Shown here: positions 1-8,325 of the stretch, in pieces
Numbering within the stretch: position 1 is the stretch's first letter
Layout: the number at the start of each line of letters is the position of its first letter
Source of the DNA: Caulobacter sp.
GTDB taxonomy: Bacteria; Pseudomonadota; Alphaproteobacteria; Caulobacterales; Caulobacteraceae
Direction: 5' to 3'
DNA length: 34,701 bases
Assembly (NCBI GenBank): GCA_019636175.1
Contig: JAHBYC010000030.1
Span: 1-34,701, forward strand
The notes under the pieces: model-generated
The model's database searches: none
Told to the model about the DNA's origin: nothing
What the model saw: only the letters and a program-made list of their open reading frames with translations
Position numbers and translations under genes: made by a program

Positions 1-1446
1 GCGCCGCGCCCGCTTCGCGATCGTTCGCCGTGCGTTCGGCGCGGGCGGCGGCGGCGGCGGTGCGGCCGCGGGGGGCGGCGGCGCGGGCGGCGCCGGCGGA
101 GCAGGCGGCGCCAGCATCACGAAATTGACCGTCGACGGACCCTCGCCGGGTTGCTCGGGGCCGGTGACCTCGATCAGGGCGATCTTCTCTGAGCTCAGAG
201 TTTTGGGGGTGAAGTCGTTGGCGACCGGATGGCCGTTGACCAGGAACACCACCTTGGCCAGTTCGGCGTCACGCCGGGGATCGCCGGTCGGCGTCTTCAG
301 GTCGACGATGGGGCGACCCCGCCAGATGGTGACGTTGCCGGGGCGGGTCTCGACCACATCGGCGGCGATCGTGATCTCCCCCTTGGGACTGCCCGGGCCG
401 TCCTGGGCCGACTGACGCCAGCTGGAGGCGCGACCCTTGGCCGGGGCCGCCTGCACGGCGAGGGCGACCGAGCCGGCGCTGATGGCGGCGACGAGGACCG
501 CCGCGACCGCGACGACGCCGAGGGCGGCGCGGGGGCCGCCGGACGGACGGGGCTGGAGAATGGCTTGCAGACGCATGGCGGTCTTCCTTCCGGCGCCGAT
601 GAAGGCGGAATGCGGCTCCGGACCGGCGCGGAGCCGGAGCGTGTCGATCAGGGCCTGGGCGTAGGCGCGGCGGGCCGCCTCATCGGCCCCGGACAGGGCG
701 ATGGCGTCGCAATGCTCCTCGCGGGCGGCGGCCAGCCGGGCGTGGATCATGGCCATCAGGGGGTTGAACCAGAACACCGCCAGGATCACGGCCTCGCCCC
801 AGCTGCGCGGGTTGTCGCCGCGCTTGAGGTGGGCCAGTTCATGGCCGCAGATCAGCATCAGCCGATCCAGCGGCAGCCTGGCGAGCGCCCGGGGAATGAC
901 GATGGCCGGGCGAAGCACGCCGGCCAGCATCGGGCTGACCGCTTGCCGCGACTCCTTCAGGTCCGGCGCGCGGACGCCCAGGTCACGGGCCCGGTCGGCC
1001 AGGGCCAGTCGCAGCGCGGGGTTCTCGAGCGCGCGGGCCCGATGCATCAGCAGAGCGAGACGAATGTGCCGGCGCAGGATCAGGCCAAAGGCGACCCCCG
1101 CCCCCAGTAGAATCACGGCGAGCAGAACCGTCGGCGCGAGCAGGCGGGCCAGATCGATCAGATGATCGAGCGCCGTCGGCTGGGCGACCGTAACGGTCAC
1201 GGCGGCCGGATCCGCGGTGACGCCGCCCGCGACCGGCGTTGGCGGAGTGAGGCGAACCAGATGCGGCGCCAGCAACGGAATGGCGACCGCGCCCAGGGCC
1301 GGCAGCAGGAAGGCCAGGGTCCAGAGCCGCTCCCGGGGCGCCGGCGCCGGGGTGATCCGCTCCGCCAGAACGCCTGCCGTCAGTCCAAGGGCGGCCAGGG
1401 GCAGGCTGGCGCCGAGCGTCAGCAGGGCGAGGGAAACGCCGGTCAT
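1..1446 (-). CDS. M56-family membrane metallopeptidase (BlaR1/MecR1-like), partial
   Basis: The gene enters from the left edge; 482 codons are visible from the ATG at 1446. It starts with several hydrophobic segments, then a cytoplasmic zinc-protease region with HELAH at residues 202-206 and a downstream REEHCDA segment, as in the M56 family. Another membrane segment follows, then an exported region with VFLVNGHPV...IALIEV (about residues 398-420), resembling the TonB-plug-like segment of some M56 proteins, and finally a Pro/Ala-rich stretch that continues beyond the window. BlaR1-type proteases sense a signal outside the membrane and lead to inactivation of a BlaI-type repressor. Its ATG overlaps the repressor stop (ATGA), so the two genes are translationally coupled. 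No penicillin-binding sensor domain is visible, so the inducing signal is unknown and beta-lactam sensing should not be assumed. Confidence 0.88.
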   Translation of the reverse strand, partial: MTGVSLALLTLGASLPLAALGLTAGVLAERITPAPAPRERLWTLAFLLPALGAVAIPLLAPHLVRLTPPTPVAGGVTADPAAVTVTVAQPTALDHLIDLARLLAPTVLLAVILLGAGVAFGLILRRHIRLALLMHRARALENPALRLALADRARDLGVRAPDLKESRQAVSPMLAGVLRPAIVIPRALARLPLDRLMLICGHELAHLKRGDNPRSWGEAVILAVFWFNPLMAMIHARLAAAREEHCDAIALSGADEAARRAYAQALIDTLRLRAGPEPHSAFIGAGRKTAMRLQAILQPRPSGGPRAALGVVAVAAVLVAAISAGSVALAVQAAPAKGRASSWRQSAQDGPGSPKGEITIAADVVETRPGNVTIWRGRPIVDLKTPTGDPRRDAELAKVVFLVNGHPVANDFTPKTLSSEKIALIEVTGPEQPGEGPSTVNFVMLAPPAPPAPPAPPPPAAAPPPPPPAPNARRTIAKRARR

Positions 1447-1832
1447 GCTTCCGGCTCCTCTTCGGCGTTGAGCAGGGTCTCCAGCTGGGCCAGTTCGTCC
1501 GGCGAAAGGATCTGGCTGCCGGCGAAGGCGGAGGCGGGCAGGGGGCCCTCCACCTCCAGGACCTGGCGCATCACCCGTCGCAGCAGGCCCCCGAGGATAT
1601 CGGCCTTTCCGCGCGCCGCCTCATAGACGGCGATGCCATGCACCGACCGACGGGAGATCAGGCCCTTGGCCCGCATCCGCTCGAGCACCGTGCGGGTGGT
1701 TGACGCGGTCCAGTCGAGCCCTTCCGGCAGGGCGGCCTGAACCTCCCGGGCGCTGGCGGCGCCGTCCCGCCAGAAGACCTTGAGAATCTCAAGTTCGGTG
1801 TCGGAAGGGGGCTGGATCATGCTGGTTCTCAT
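1443..1832 (-). CDS. blaI: BlaI/MecI-family transcriptional repressor
   Basis: This 129-aa winged-helix repressor has the expected family length. The N-terminal half carries the DNA-binding domain (DTELEILKVFW, then SAREVQAAL and TASTTRTVLERMRAKGLI). The C-terminal half should dimerise and hold the site cut when the partner protease is activated. ATG 1832 is used; a second in-frame Met at residue 5 is possible. It is the first gene of a two-gene operon with the M56 protease. The sequence TACATCTGTA, the TACA/TGTA operator type of this family, lies 19 bp upstream and overlaps the predicted promoter, so the operon is probably autorepressed. The gene symbol reflects family membership only; no beta-lactamase gene is in view. 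Confidence 0.9.
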   Translation of the reverse strand: MRTSMIQPPSDTELEILKVFWRDGAASAREVQAALPEGLDWTASTTRTVLERMRAKGLISRRSVHGIAVYEAARGKADILGGLLRRVMRQVLEVEGPLPASAFAGSQILSPDELAQLETLLNAEEEPEA

Positions 1833-1846
1833 CTGATGTCGCCAGG

Positions 1847-1875
1847 ACGCTACATCTGTAACGCATGCTCGTCAA
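1847..1875 (-). promoter_or_regulatory. Promoter and BlaI operator of the blaI-M56 operon
   Basis: Reading on the minus strand, TTGACG (1875-1870) is followed after 17 bp by TAGCGT (1852-1847). The perfect palindrome TACATCTGTA lies at 1851-1860, in the spacer and touching the -10. It matches the TACA...TGTA core bound by BlaI/MecI repressors, and a bound repressor there would block RNA polymerase. The motif is seen directly; the function is inferred from the family. Confidence 0.7.
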
Positions 1876-1987
1876 TCGTCGCGATCGCGGATTTTCCGCG
1901 CCGTCTGAGCGGCGCCTGATCGCCCCGTTTTCGCCATGCGAACAAGGCCATAGAGGCCCCAGGCGTCAGGATTGAAGGAGCGTACCC

Positions 1988-2305
1988 ATGGCCCAGCAAC
2001 TCGAATTCGCCGGTCAGTCCGGCCAGGGCTACCGCTACCTGCCGCTCGACGACGCCGCGGCGGTCTCGCCGACGGGAGCCAATTTCCTGTTCGTGAAGGT
2101 CAAGGGTGGGGAGCAATCTGTGGTCTTCGCCGGTGAAACCGAATGTCTCCACAAGGGCGTCCACGCCGGTTGGGACAAGGCCCGCAAGACCCATGGCGCC
2201 AACACCATCTTCATTCGCCTCAACGTCACCCGCGCCATCCGGCAGGCCGAGCTTGAGGACATCGTCGCCCTGCACCAGCCGCCCATGAACGGCGCCGAGA
2301 ACTGA
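1988..2305 (+). CDS. Conserved-looking hypothetical protein, 105 aa
   Basis: I do not recognise this protein. It is a 105-aa soluble, mixed-charge protein with no signal peptide, no membrane segment and one cysteine (ETECLHKG). The start ATG 1988 has a good ribosome binding site (AAGGAG, about 1976-1981). Codon use is like its neighbours, and the opposite-strand frame over the same region has no comparable start signal, so the plus-strand frame is preferred. It stands alone between the divergent blaI operon and the LexA-controlled peptide upstream of dnaE. It may be a lineage-specific Caulobacteraceae protein; no function is proposed. Confidence 0.72.
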   Translation: MAQQLEFAGQSGQGYRYLPLDDAAAVSPTGANFLFVKVKGGEQSVVFAGETECLHKGVHAGWDKARKTHGANTIFIRLNVTRAIRQAELEDIVALHQPPMNGAEN

Positions 2306-2351
2306 TCCACAGCCGCGAGGACCCGCGATATCCGACGGGAACAGAAAGTCC

Positions 2352-2392
2352 TTGCCTGTGGAACAAAACGGGAATAGGAACAAACCCGGAAC
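2352..2392 (+). promoter_or_regulatory. SOS promoter with two LexA boxes upstream of the 29-aa gene
   Basis: A perfect alphaproteobacterial LexA box in reverse orientation, GAAC-N7-GAAC, lies at 2378-2392. A second, 7-of-8 match, GAAC-N7-GAAT, lies at 2361-2375, exactly 17 bp upstream. A possible promoter is TTGCCT (2352-2357), 17 bp, TAGGAA (2375-2380), so both boxes would cover the spacer, -10 and start point. The motif type is established for alphaproteobacterial LexA, and lexA in this window carries the same box. Control of the following 29-codon gene, and possibly of dnaE by read-through, is inferred. Confidence 0.8.
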
Positions 2393-2410
2393 TTGGCTTG
2401 GGAGGCTCGA

Positions 2411-2500
2411 ATGGTCCGGATCGCTCGTGAAACGCTCGCTTTGGCTTCGGTTGTCGGGTTTGTGTGGATGATGTGCTCGGTGGCCTATCTGGCGGCGTGA
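2411..2500 (+). CDS. sidA: 29-aa SOS-controlled inner-membrane peptide, probable SidA (cell division inhibitor)
   Basis: This tiny gene encodes 29 residues: a short basic N-terminus (MVRIARET) and then one hydrophobic segment of about 20 residues to the end ([13 protein letters not shown]...). It has a strong ribosome binding site, GGGAGG at 2400-2405, five bases before the ATG. Two LexA boxes lie just upstream. In Caulobacter crescentus, SidA is a LexA-repressed inner-membrane protein of only 29 residues that blocks cytokinesis after DNA damage by acting on the divisome proteins FtsW/FtsN. The identical length, single transmembrane segment and LexA control make this a likely orthologue, although I could not compare sequences. 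It lies 47 bp before dnaE on the same strand. Automatic gene callers usually miss genes this short. Confidence 0.78.
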   Translation: MVRIARETLALASVVGFVWMMCSVAYLAA

Positions 2501-2547
2501 GTCGGCCTTAGGCTGGCCCTTCGGAAAGACGGAGGCGAACAGGCATC

Positions 2548-5500
2548 ATGGCGGATCTGGCGAACGGCTTTGTCCATTTGCGGGTGCGCTCGGCCTATTC
2601 CCTGCTGGAAGGCGCCATCAAGGCGGACGCCATGCCGAAGCTGGCCGGCGGCCAGGGCATGCCGGCGGTGGGTATCGCCGACCGGGCCAATCTCTTCGGG
2701 GCGCTGGAGTTTTCCGTCGCCGGCAAGGATGCCGGGGTGCAGCCGATCGTGGGATGCGCCCTGCCGGTCACCGGCATCGGTGAAGGCCCGCCGGAGCGCT
2801 GGGCGCGAACCCCGACGGTGGTTTTGCTGGCCCAGAACGAGACCGGCTATCTCAATCTCTCCGAACTGTCCTCGGCCGCCTACCTCGAGGGCGACGGCAT
2901 GAGCGAGCCCTCGGTCCCCTGGGCGCGGGTGATCGAGCGCTGTGAGGGATTGATCCTGTTGTCGGGCGGTGTGGACGGCCCGGCCGATCCGCTGTTCGCC
3001 GCCGGCAAGGCCGCCGAGGGCGGGGCAGTGCTGGCCGAGATGGCCCGGGTCTTCGGCGACCGTTTCTATGTCGAACTGCAGCGACATGGCCTGCCCCAGC
3101 AGGCGGCGGCCGAGCCGGGCCTGGTGGCCTGGGCCTATGAGCACGATGCGCCGCTGGTCGCCACCAATGACGTCTACTACCCCGACCGGTCGATGCATGA
3201 GGCGCACGACGCCCTGCTCTGCATCGCCGACGGCGCCTATGTCGGCCAGGACGAGCGGCGGCGGGTGACCGCCGAGCATTACTTCAAGTCGGCCGAGGAG
3301 ATGCGGACCCTGTTCGCCGACCTGCCCGAGGCCTGCGACCACAGCCTTGAGATCGCTCGCCGCTGCGCCTTCATGGTCGGCAAGCGCGACCCGATCCTGC
3401 CGCGGTTCGACACCGGCGCGGGCCGCAGCGAGCCGGATGAACTGGCCCATCAGGCGCGCGAGGGTCTCAAGGCGCGGCTGGCGGCGGTCGAGCTGGCGGC
3501 GCCGGAAGCCGACTACTGGACGCGGCTCGAGTTCGAGATCGGCATCATCCAGCAGATGGGCTTCCCCGGTTACTTCCTGATCGTTGCCGACTTCATCAAA
3601 TGGGCCAAGTCGCACGGCATTCCGGTGGGGCCGGGGCGGGGATCGGGGGCCGGCTCGCTGGTGGCCTGGTCGCTGACCATCACCGACCTGGATCCGCTGC
3701 GCTTCGGCCTGCTGTTCGAGCGCTTCCTCAATCCGGAACGGGTCTCGATGCCCGACTTCGACATCGACTTCTGTCAGGAGCGGCGCGAGGAGGTGATCTC
3801 CTACGTCCAGCAGAAGTACGGCGTCGACAAGGTGGCCCAGATCATCACCTTCGGCACCCTGCAGGCCAGGGCCGTGGTGCGCGATGTCGGTCGGGTGATG
3901 CAGCTGCCGCTGGGGCTGGTCGACCGCCTGGCCAAGATGATCCCCAACAACCCGGCCAATCCGACCACCCTGGCCCAGGCCATTCAGATCGAACCGCGCC
4001 TGAAGCAGGCCCGCGACGAGGATGAACAGGTGCGGATGTGCCTGGATGTCGCCCTGCGGCTGGAGGGATTGTTCCGCAACGCCTCGACCCACGCCGCCGG
4101 GGTGGTCATCGGCGATCGGCCCCTGACCCGTCTGACCCCGCTGTACAAGGACCCCCGCTCCGAACTGCCGGCGACGCAGTTCAACATGAAGTGGGTGGAA
4201 AGCGCCGGCCTGGTGAAGTTCGACTTCCTGGGCCTCAAGACCCTGACGGTGATCGACCGGGCGCTGAAGCACATGGCCAAGCGCGGCGCGGACATCGATA
4301 TCTCCGCCCTGCCGCTGGACGACGCGGCCTCCTACGAGTTGATGAGTTCCGGCCAGACCGTCGGGGTGTTCCAGCTGGAAAGCCAGGGCATGCGCGACAC
4401 CCTGCGCAAGCTGCGGCCCGGCAGCCTGGAGGAGGTCACCGCCATCATCTCCCTCTATCGGCCGGGGCCGATGGAGAACATCGACAGCTTCGTCGACTGC
4501 AAGTTCGGCCGCAAGCCGATCGACACTCTTCACCCGACCCTGGAGCCGGTGCTGAAGGAGACCTACGGCATCGTCGTCTATCAGGAACAGGTGATGCAGA
4601 TCGCCCAGATCCTGGCCGGCTACAGCCTGGGTGAAGCCGATCTGCTGCGCCGCGCCATGGGCAAGAAGAAGCCCGAGGAAATGGCCCAGCAGAAGGTCCG
4701 TTTCGTCGCCGGGGCGGAAGCCAAGGGCGTCGAGGCCGACCGCGCCCGGTCGATCTTTGATCTGGTTGAGAAGTTCGCTGGCTATGGCTTCAACAAGAGC
4801 CACGCGGCCGCCTATGCGCTGATTTCCTACCAGACCGCCTGGCTCAAGGCGAACGCGGCCGTGGAGTTCATGGCCGCGTCGATGAGCCTAGACATCTCCA
4901 ACACCGACAAGCTGGCGGTCTTCTACCAGGACGCCCGGCGCTCGGGGATCACGGTGCGGCCGCCGGACGTCAATCGCTCCGGCGCGGACTTCGAGGTCGA
5001 GGACGGCGAGGTGCTCTACGCCCTGGGGGCGGTGCGCAATGTCGGCCTTGCGGCGATGGAGCATCTGGTCGAGGTGCGCCGGGAGGGCGGGCCGTTCCGG
5101 GATATCTTCGACGTCGTCGAACGGGTCGATCCGCGACAGGTCAACAAGAGGGCGCTGGAAGGTCTGGCCCGGGCCGGGGCGTTCGACAGCATCCATCCCA
5201 ACCGGGCCCAGATTGTCGCCGCCGCCGACGTGCTGATCGCCCATGGCCAGAGCCTGGCGGCCGACCGCGCCTCGGCCCAGGTCAATCTGTTCGGCGGCGA
5301 CCAGTCCGACGCCTCGCGGCCGCGCCTGCCCAGGATCGAGCCCTGGGACCAGATTCGCCGCCTAGACGAGGAACTGGCGGCGGTCGGCTTTTATCTGACC
5401 GGTCATCCGCTGGAAGACATGGTCGATGTCCTGCGCCGTCGGCGGGTGACGCTGATGGCCGAGGCCATCCCTCAGGCGGAGGCCGGACAGGAGGCCTTCA

Positions 5501-5979
5501 AGATGGCGGGCATGGTGCGCCGCCGTCAGGAACGGGCCAGTGCGCGGGGCGACAAGTTCGCCTTTGTCTCGCTGTCCGATCCCAGCGGTGAGTATGAGGT
5601 GCTGTTCCCGCCGGAGTCCCTGCGCAAGTGTCGCGAGGTGCTGGAGCCGGGCAAGGCGGTGGTGCTGCGGGTGCGATGCAAGGCGCGGGACGGGGAGGTG
5701 CGTTTCTTCGGCGATGACGCCGAACCGGTCGACAAGGCGCTGGAGGCCGTCTCGGCGGGACTGAGAGTGCATGTCTCGCCGGGATCGGCCGAGATCGAGG
5801 CCCTGAAGAAACGCCTCACCGGCGCCGCCGCCCAGCGCGGCGGGGAAGTGGTGCTGGTCGCCGGCATCGGCGGCGGCCGGGAGGTCGAGGTCAAGCTGCC
5901 AGGCTTATACGCCCTCGACGCGTCCCTGCGCGGGGCGCTCAAGACGGCCCCGGGCGTCGCCTATCTCGAGGACGTCTAG
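2548..5979 (+). CDS. dnaE: DNA polymerase III subunit alpha
   Basis: The catalytic subunit of the replicative polymerase, 1143 aa, is a typical DnaE1 length. The N-terminal PHP domain starts with [14 protein letters not shown]; the second metal-binding His position reads Arg, suggesting the PHP domain is not an active exonuclease and proofreading comes from a separate DnaQ (inference). The palm domain carries the two catalytic aspartates in PDFDIDF (about residues 401-407) and the third in KFDFLGL (about 556). A beta-clamp binding motif, QVNLF, is near residue 911, and the C-terminus has an OB fold and tail region. GGAGG at 2531-2535 precedes ATG 2548. A long opposite-strand open frame inside the gene is a GC-rich shadow. 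The gene may be co-transcribed with the LexA-controlled peptide upstream. Confidence 0.97.
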   Translation: MADLANGFVHLRVRSAYSLLEGAIKADAMPKLAGGQGMPAVGIADRANLFGALEFSVAGKDAGVQPIVGCALPVTGIGEGPPERWARTPTVVLLAQNETGYLNLSELSSAAYLEGDGMSEPSVPWARVIERCEGLILLSGGVDGPADPLFAAGKAAEGGAVLAEMARVFGDRFYVELQRHGLPQQAAAEPGLVAWAYEHDAPLVATNDVYYPDRSMHEAHDALLCIADGAYVGQDERRRVTAEHYFKSAEEMRTLFADLPEACDHSLEIARRCAFMVGKRDPILPRFDTGAGRSEPDELAHQAREGLKARLAAVELAAPEADYWTRLEFEIGIIQQMGFPGYFLIVADFIKWAKSHGIPVGPGRGSGAGSLVAWSLTITDLDPLRFGLLFERFLNPERVSMPDFDIDFCQERREEVISYVQQKYGVDKVAQIITFGTLQARAVVRDVGRVMQLPLGLVDRLAKMIPNNPANPTTLAQAIQIEPRLKQARDEDEQVRMCLDVALRLEGLFRNASTHAAGVVIGDRPLTRLTPLYKDPRSELPATQFNMKWVESAGLVKFDFLGLKTLTVIDRALKHMAKRGADIDISALPLDDAASYELMSSGQTVGVFQLESQGMRDTLRKLRPGSLEEVTAIISLYRPGPMENIDSFVDCKFGRKPIDTLHPTLEPVLKETYGIVVYQEQVMQIAQILAGYSLGEADLLRRAMGKKKPEEMAQQKVRFVAGAEAKGVEADRARSIFDLVEKFAGYGFNKSHAAAYALISYQTAWLKANAAVEFMAASMSLDISNTDKLAVFYQDARRSGITVRPPDVNRSGADFEVEDGEVLYALGAVRNVGLAAMEHLVEVRREGGPFRDIFDVVERVDPRQVNKRALEGLARAGAFDSIHPNRAQIVAAADVLIAHGQSLAADRASAQVNLFGGDQSDASRPRLPRIEPWDQIRRLDEELAAVGFYLTGHPLEDMVDVLRRRRVTLMAEAIPQAEAGQEAFKMAGMVRRRQERASARGDKFAFVSLSDPSGEYEVLFPPESLRKCREVLEPGKAVVLRVRCKARDGEVRFFGDDAEPVDKALEAVSAGLRVHVSPGSAEIEALKKRLTGAAAQRGGEVVLVAGIGGGREVEVKLPGLYALDASLRGALKTAPGVAYLEDV

Positions 5980-6137
5980 GATCGGGGGGCGGTCGGCTCT
6001 GCGCTGACGCCCAGGTCGTCGTCCAGGGATCCGGTTCACGGTCTTTCGGGCGCTGCCGCAAAAGCCGCCTGGACGCCGGCCGGGATGAGCCCCTCAGCCG
6101 CGCCTTTCGCTTCACGCCGGCGCGGAGGCCGCGGTGC

Positions 6138-6166
6138 TTGCATTCGCGGCGCTTTGCGCCTATGTC
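6138..6166 (+). promoter_or_regulatory. Candidate rpsB promoter
   Basis: TTGCAT at 6138-6143, a 17-bp spacer and TATGTC at 6161-6166 resemble a housekeeping promoter. It would give a leader of about 125 nt before rpsB. The rest of the 317-bp dnaE-rpsB gap (5980-6296) holds no convincing gene; the open frame extending upstream of rpsB is not supported by homology to S2. Confidence 0.4.
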
Positions 6167-6231
6167 CCCCGCCCATCACGCACGCGGGCGTTCGGGCCGT
6201 TTGGGGAGACATCCCATTCGATCCGTTCCGG

Positions 6232-6251
6232 TCCTGACCATTCGGTCGGGA
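6232..6251 (+). promoter_or_regulatory. Hairpin in the rpsB leader
   Basis: TCCTGACC (6232-6239) pairs with GGTCGGGA (6244-6251) over a four-base loop ATTC, giving 8 bp with one G-U. It lies 45 nt upstream of the rpsB start. S2 autoregulation through an rpsB leader is known in gammaproteobacteria; a similar role here is only a possibility. Confidence 0.4.
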
Positions 6252-6296
6252 ATTGCCCGCGGAGGCGATAACCGGAAAAAGGATCCGATACAGACC

Positions 6297-7202
6297 ATGG
6301 CTCTGCCTGACTTCTCCATGCGCCAACTGCTCGAAGCCGGCGCCCACTTCGGCCACCAGACCCACCGCTGGAACCCGAAGATGGACCGCTTCATCTTTGG
6401 CTCGCGCTCCAACATCCACATCATCGACCTGTCGCAGTCGATCCCGCTCCTGCACCAGGCTCTGGTCAAGGTGCGTGAAGTGGCCGCCGCTGGCGGTCGC
6501 GTGCTGTTCGTCGGCACCAAGCGCCAGGCCTCCGATCCGGTCGCCGAAGCGGCCAAGCGCTGCGCCCAGTACTATGTGAACCACCGCTGGCTGGGCGGCA
6601 CGCTCACCAACTGGCGCACCATTTCCGCCTCCATCGCGCGCCTGCGTGAACTGGAAGGCGTCCTCGACGGCGACTCCAGCTCGGGTCGCGGCAAGAAGGA
6701 ACGCCTGCAGCTGACCCGCGAGCGGGACAAGCTGGAGCTGTCGCTGGGCGGCATCAAGAACATGGGCGGCATCCCCGACATCATGTTCGTGATCGACACC
6801 AACAAGGAAGCGATCGCCATCCAGGAAGCCCGCAAGCTGAACATTCCGGTGATCGCGATCCTGGACACCAACTGCGATCCGGACGGCATCACCTTCCCGA
6901 TCCCGGGCAACGATGACGCCGCCCGCGCCATCCAGCTGTACGTGGATCTGATCGCTGACTCGGTGCTGGACGGCATGGCCGCCGGCGCCGCGGCCTCGGG
7001 TGTCGATCTTGGCGCGTCTGTCGCCCCGATCGAGCCGACCCTGGCCAAGGAACTGACCCCTGAGCCGGCGGCTCAGGAACCGTCCGAGGAGATCGCGGCG
7101 ACCGAGGCGGCCATGTCCGCTCCGGCGCCGTCCGAAGATCCCAAGGCGGAAGCGCCTGCCGCCGAAGCGGCTCCCGCCGGCGACGAGCCCGCCGCCGGCT
7201 GA
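6297..7202 (+). CDS. rpsB: 30S ribosomal protein S2
   Basis: The start is placed at ATG 6297 ([21 protein letters not shown]), which matches the S2 N-terminus; the reading frame is open further upstream but that part has no S2 character. The protein is 301 aa. The S2 core covers about the first 240 residues ([54 protein letters not shown]). It is followed by an Ala/Pro/Glu-rich acidic tail of about 55 residues, as is common in alphaproteobacteria. AAAGGA (6278-6283) is the likely ribosome binding site, with a rather long spacing of 13 nt. It heads the rpsB-tsf pair: S2 joins the small subunit last, and EF-Ts recycles EF-Tu. Confidence 0.97.
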   Translation: MALPDFSMRQLLEAGAHFGHQTHRWNPKMDRFIFGSRSNIHIIDLSQSIPLLHQALVKVREVAAAGGRVLFVGTKRQASDPVAEAAKRCAQYYVNHRWLGGTLTNWRTISASIARLRELEGVLDGDSSSGRGKKERLQLTRERDKLELSLGGIKNMGGIPDIMFVIDTNKEAIAIQEARKLNIPVIAILDTNCDPDGITFPIPGNDDAARAIQLYVDLIADSVLDGMAAGAAASGVDLGASVAPIEPTLAKELTPEPAAQEPSEEIAATEAAMSAPAPSEDPKAEAPAAEAAPAGDEPAAG

Positions 7203-7210
7203 TTTCCGAT

Positions 7211-7277
7211 CCGTCCCGGGATCGGGACGGCTTCGGCTTCAAACCCTTGTCACAGCCGGGCCCCAAAGGCCCGGCTG
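7211..7277 (+). promoter_or_regulatory. Two tandem perfect hairpins in the rpsB-tsf intergenic region
   Basis: Hairpin 1 is CCGTCCCG (7211-7218), loop GGAT, CGGGACGG (7223-7230), an 8-bp perfect stem. Hairpin 2 is CAGCCGGGCC (7253-7262), loop CCAAA, GGCCCGGCTG (7268-7277), a 10-bp perfect stem. Neither is followed by a T tract, so they look more like RNA-processing, stability or attenuation elements setting rpsB:tsf ratios than intrinsic terminators. Confidence 0.55.
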
Positions 7278-7312
7278 CACCCCTATACGAATTCCAATCT
7301 GGAGGATTGATC

Positions 7313-8236
7313 ATGGCGGAAGTCACCGCTGCCCTCGTCAAGGAACTGCGCGAAAAGTCCGGCGCAGGCATGATGGACTGCAAGAAGGCGCTGGTTGAGA
7401 ACAACGGCGACATGGAAGCCGCGACCGACTGGCTGCGATCCAAGGGCCTCAGCAAGGCCGCCAAGAAGGCCGATCGGGCCGCCGCTGAAGGCCTGGTCGC
7501 CGTCGCCCTGCAAAAGGACGGCGAAGGCATGACCGGCGCTGTCATCGAGCTGAACGCCGAGACCGACTTCGTGGCGCGCAACGACCTGTTCCAGGCCGCC
7601 GCCCGAAAGGTCGCCGCCGTGGCCCTGGGCACCGACGGCGATGTCGAGACGGTCAAGGCCGCCAAGACCGCCGACGGTGAGGTGGTCGCCGACATGGTCA
7701 CCAACCTGATCGCCACCATCGGCGAGAACATGACCGTGCGCCGCGCGGCCAAGTTCAGCGTCGCCAAGGGCGCGGTCTCCGCCTACGTCCACAACGCCGT
7801 CGCGCCGGAACTCGGCAAGATCGGCGTTCTGGTCGCGCTGGAAGGCGAAGGCGACCAGGCCGCGCTGCAGGAGCTGGGCCGCAAGGTGGCCATGCATGTG
7901 GCCGCGACCAACCCGCTGTCGCTGTCGTCGGAAGACCTGGACCCGGCCGCCGTCGAGCGTGAACGCGCCGTGCTGACCGAGAAGGCCAAGGAAGAAGGCC
8001 GCCCGGAAAACATGATCGCCAAGATCGTGGATGGCCAGATCTCCAAGTTCCAGCGTGAGGTCGTTCTGCTGGAACAGCCTTTCGTCATGAACCCCGACCA
8101 GACGGTCAAGGCGCTGGTCGCCGAAGCCGGCGCGACCATCAAGGGCTTCGTGCGTCTGGGCCTCGGCGAAGGCGTCGAGAAGGCCGATGCTCCGGACTTC
8201 GCCGCGGAAGTGGCGTCGATGACCGGCGGGAACTGA
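7313..8236 (+). CDS. tsf: Elongation factor Ts
   Basis: This is the guanine-nucleotide exchange factor for EF-Tu, 307 aa. ATG 7313 is chosen because it gives the canonical N-terminus [21 protein letters not shown] and has GGAGG at 7301-7305. Landmarks are the N-terminal UBA-like domain ([13 protein letters not shown]), the core motif [12 protein letters not shown] and a long dimerisation region before the C-terminal module. It follows rpsB after a 110-bp spacer with two strong hairpins, and is itself followed by a clear intrinsic terminator. The rpsB-tsf unit therefore seems separable from pyrH. Confidence 0.97.
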   Translation: MAEVTAALVKELREKSGAGMMDCKKALVENNGDMEAATDWLRSKGLSKAAKKADRAAAEGLVAVALQKDGEGMTGAVIELNAETDFVARNDLFQAAARKVAAVALGTDGDVETVKAAKTADGEVVADMVTNLIATIGENMTVRRAAKFSVAKGAVSAYVHNAVAPELGKIGVLVALEGEGDQAALQELGRKVAMHVAATNPLSLSSEDLDPAAVERERAVLTEKAKEEGRPENMIAKIVDGQISKFQREVVLLEQPFVMNPDQTVKALVAEAGATIKGFVRLGLGEGVEKADAPDFAAEVASMTGGN

Positions 8237-8260
8237 TCGGTTCCTGTTGAACTGAAATCG

Positions 8261-8297
8261 GGGCGCATCCGGCTGACGCCGGGTGCGCCCTTGGTTT
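8261..8297 (+). terminator. Intrinsic terminator after tsf
   Basis: GGGCGCATCCGGC (8261-8273) and GCCGGGTGCGCCC (8278-8290) form a 13-bp stem with one G-U pair and a TGAC loop, followed by TTGGTTT. It is 24 bp past the tsf stop and only 36 bp before pyrH, so pyrH probably relies on read-through or on a promoter within the tsf 3' region. Confidence 0.75.
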
Positions 8298-8325
8298 ATG
8301 GTGCCGCCGACTCGAAGGGCCCCCG

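Noticed and set aside
229-1110. 293-codon plus-strand open frame at the left end
   Set aside because: The opposite strand encodes an M56 protease with an intact HELAH zinc motif; the plus frame is its shadow.
1850-2383. 177-codon minus-strand frame over the blaI promoter and the 105-aa gene
   Set aside because: It runs through the SOS promoter and the BlaI operator region and lacks a ribosome binding site.
2485-4803. 772-codon open frame on the minus strand inside dnaE
   Set aside because: It mirrors dnaE codon structure in GC-rich DNA; the composition is dominated by repeated H/R/G/Q residues, with no domain and no independent start signal.
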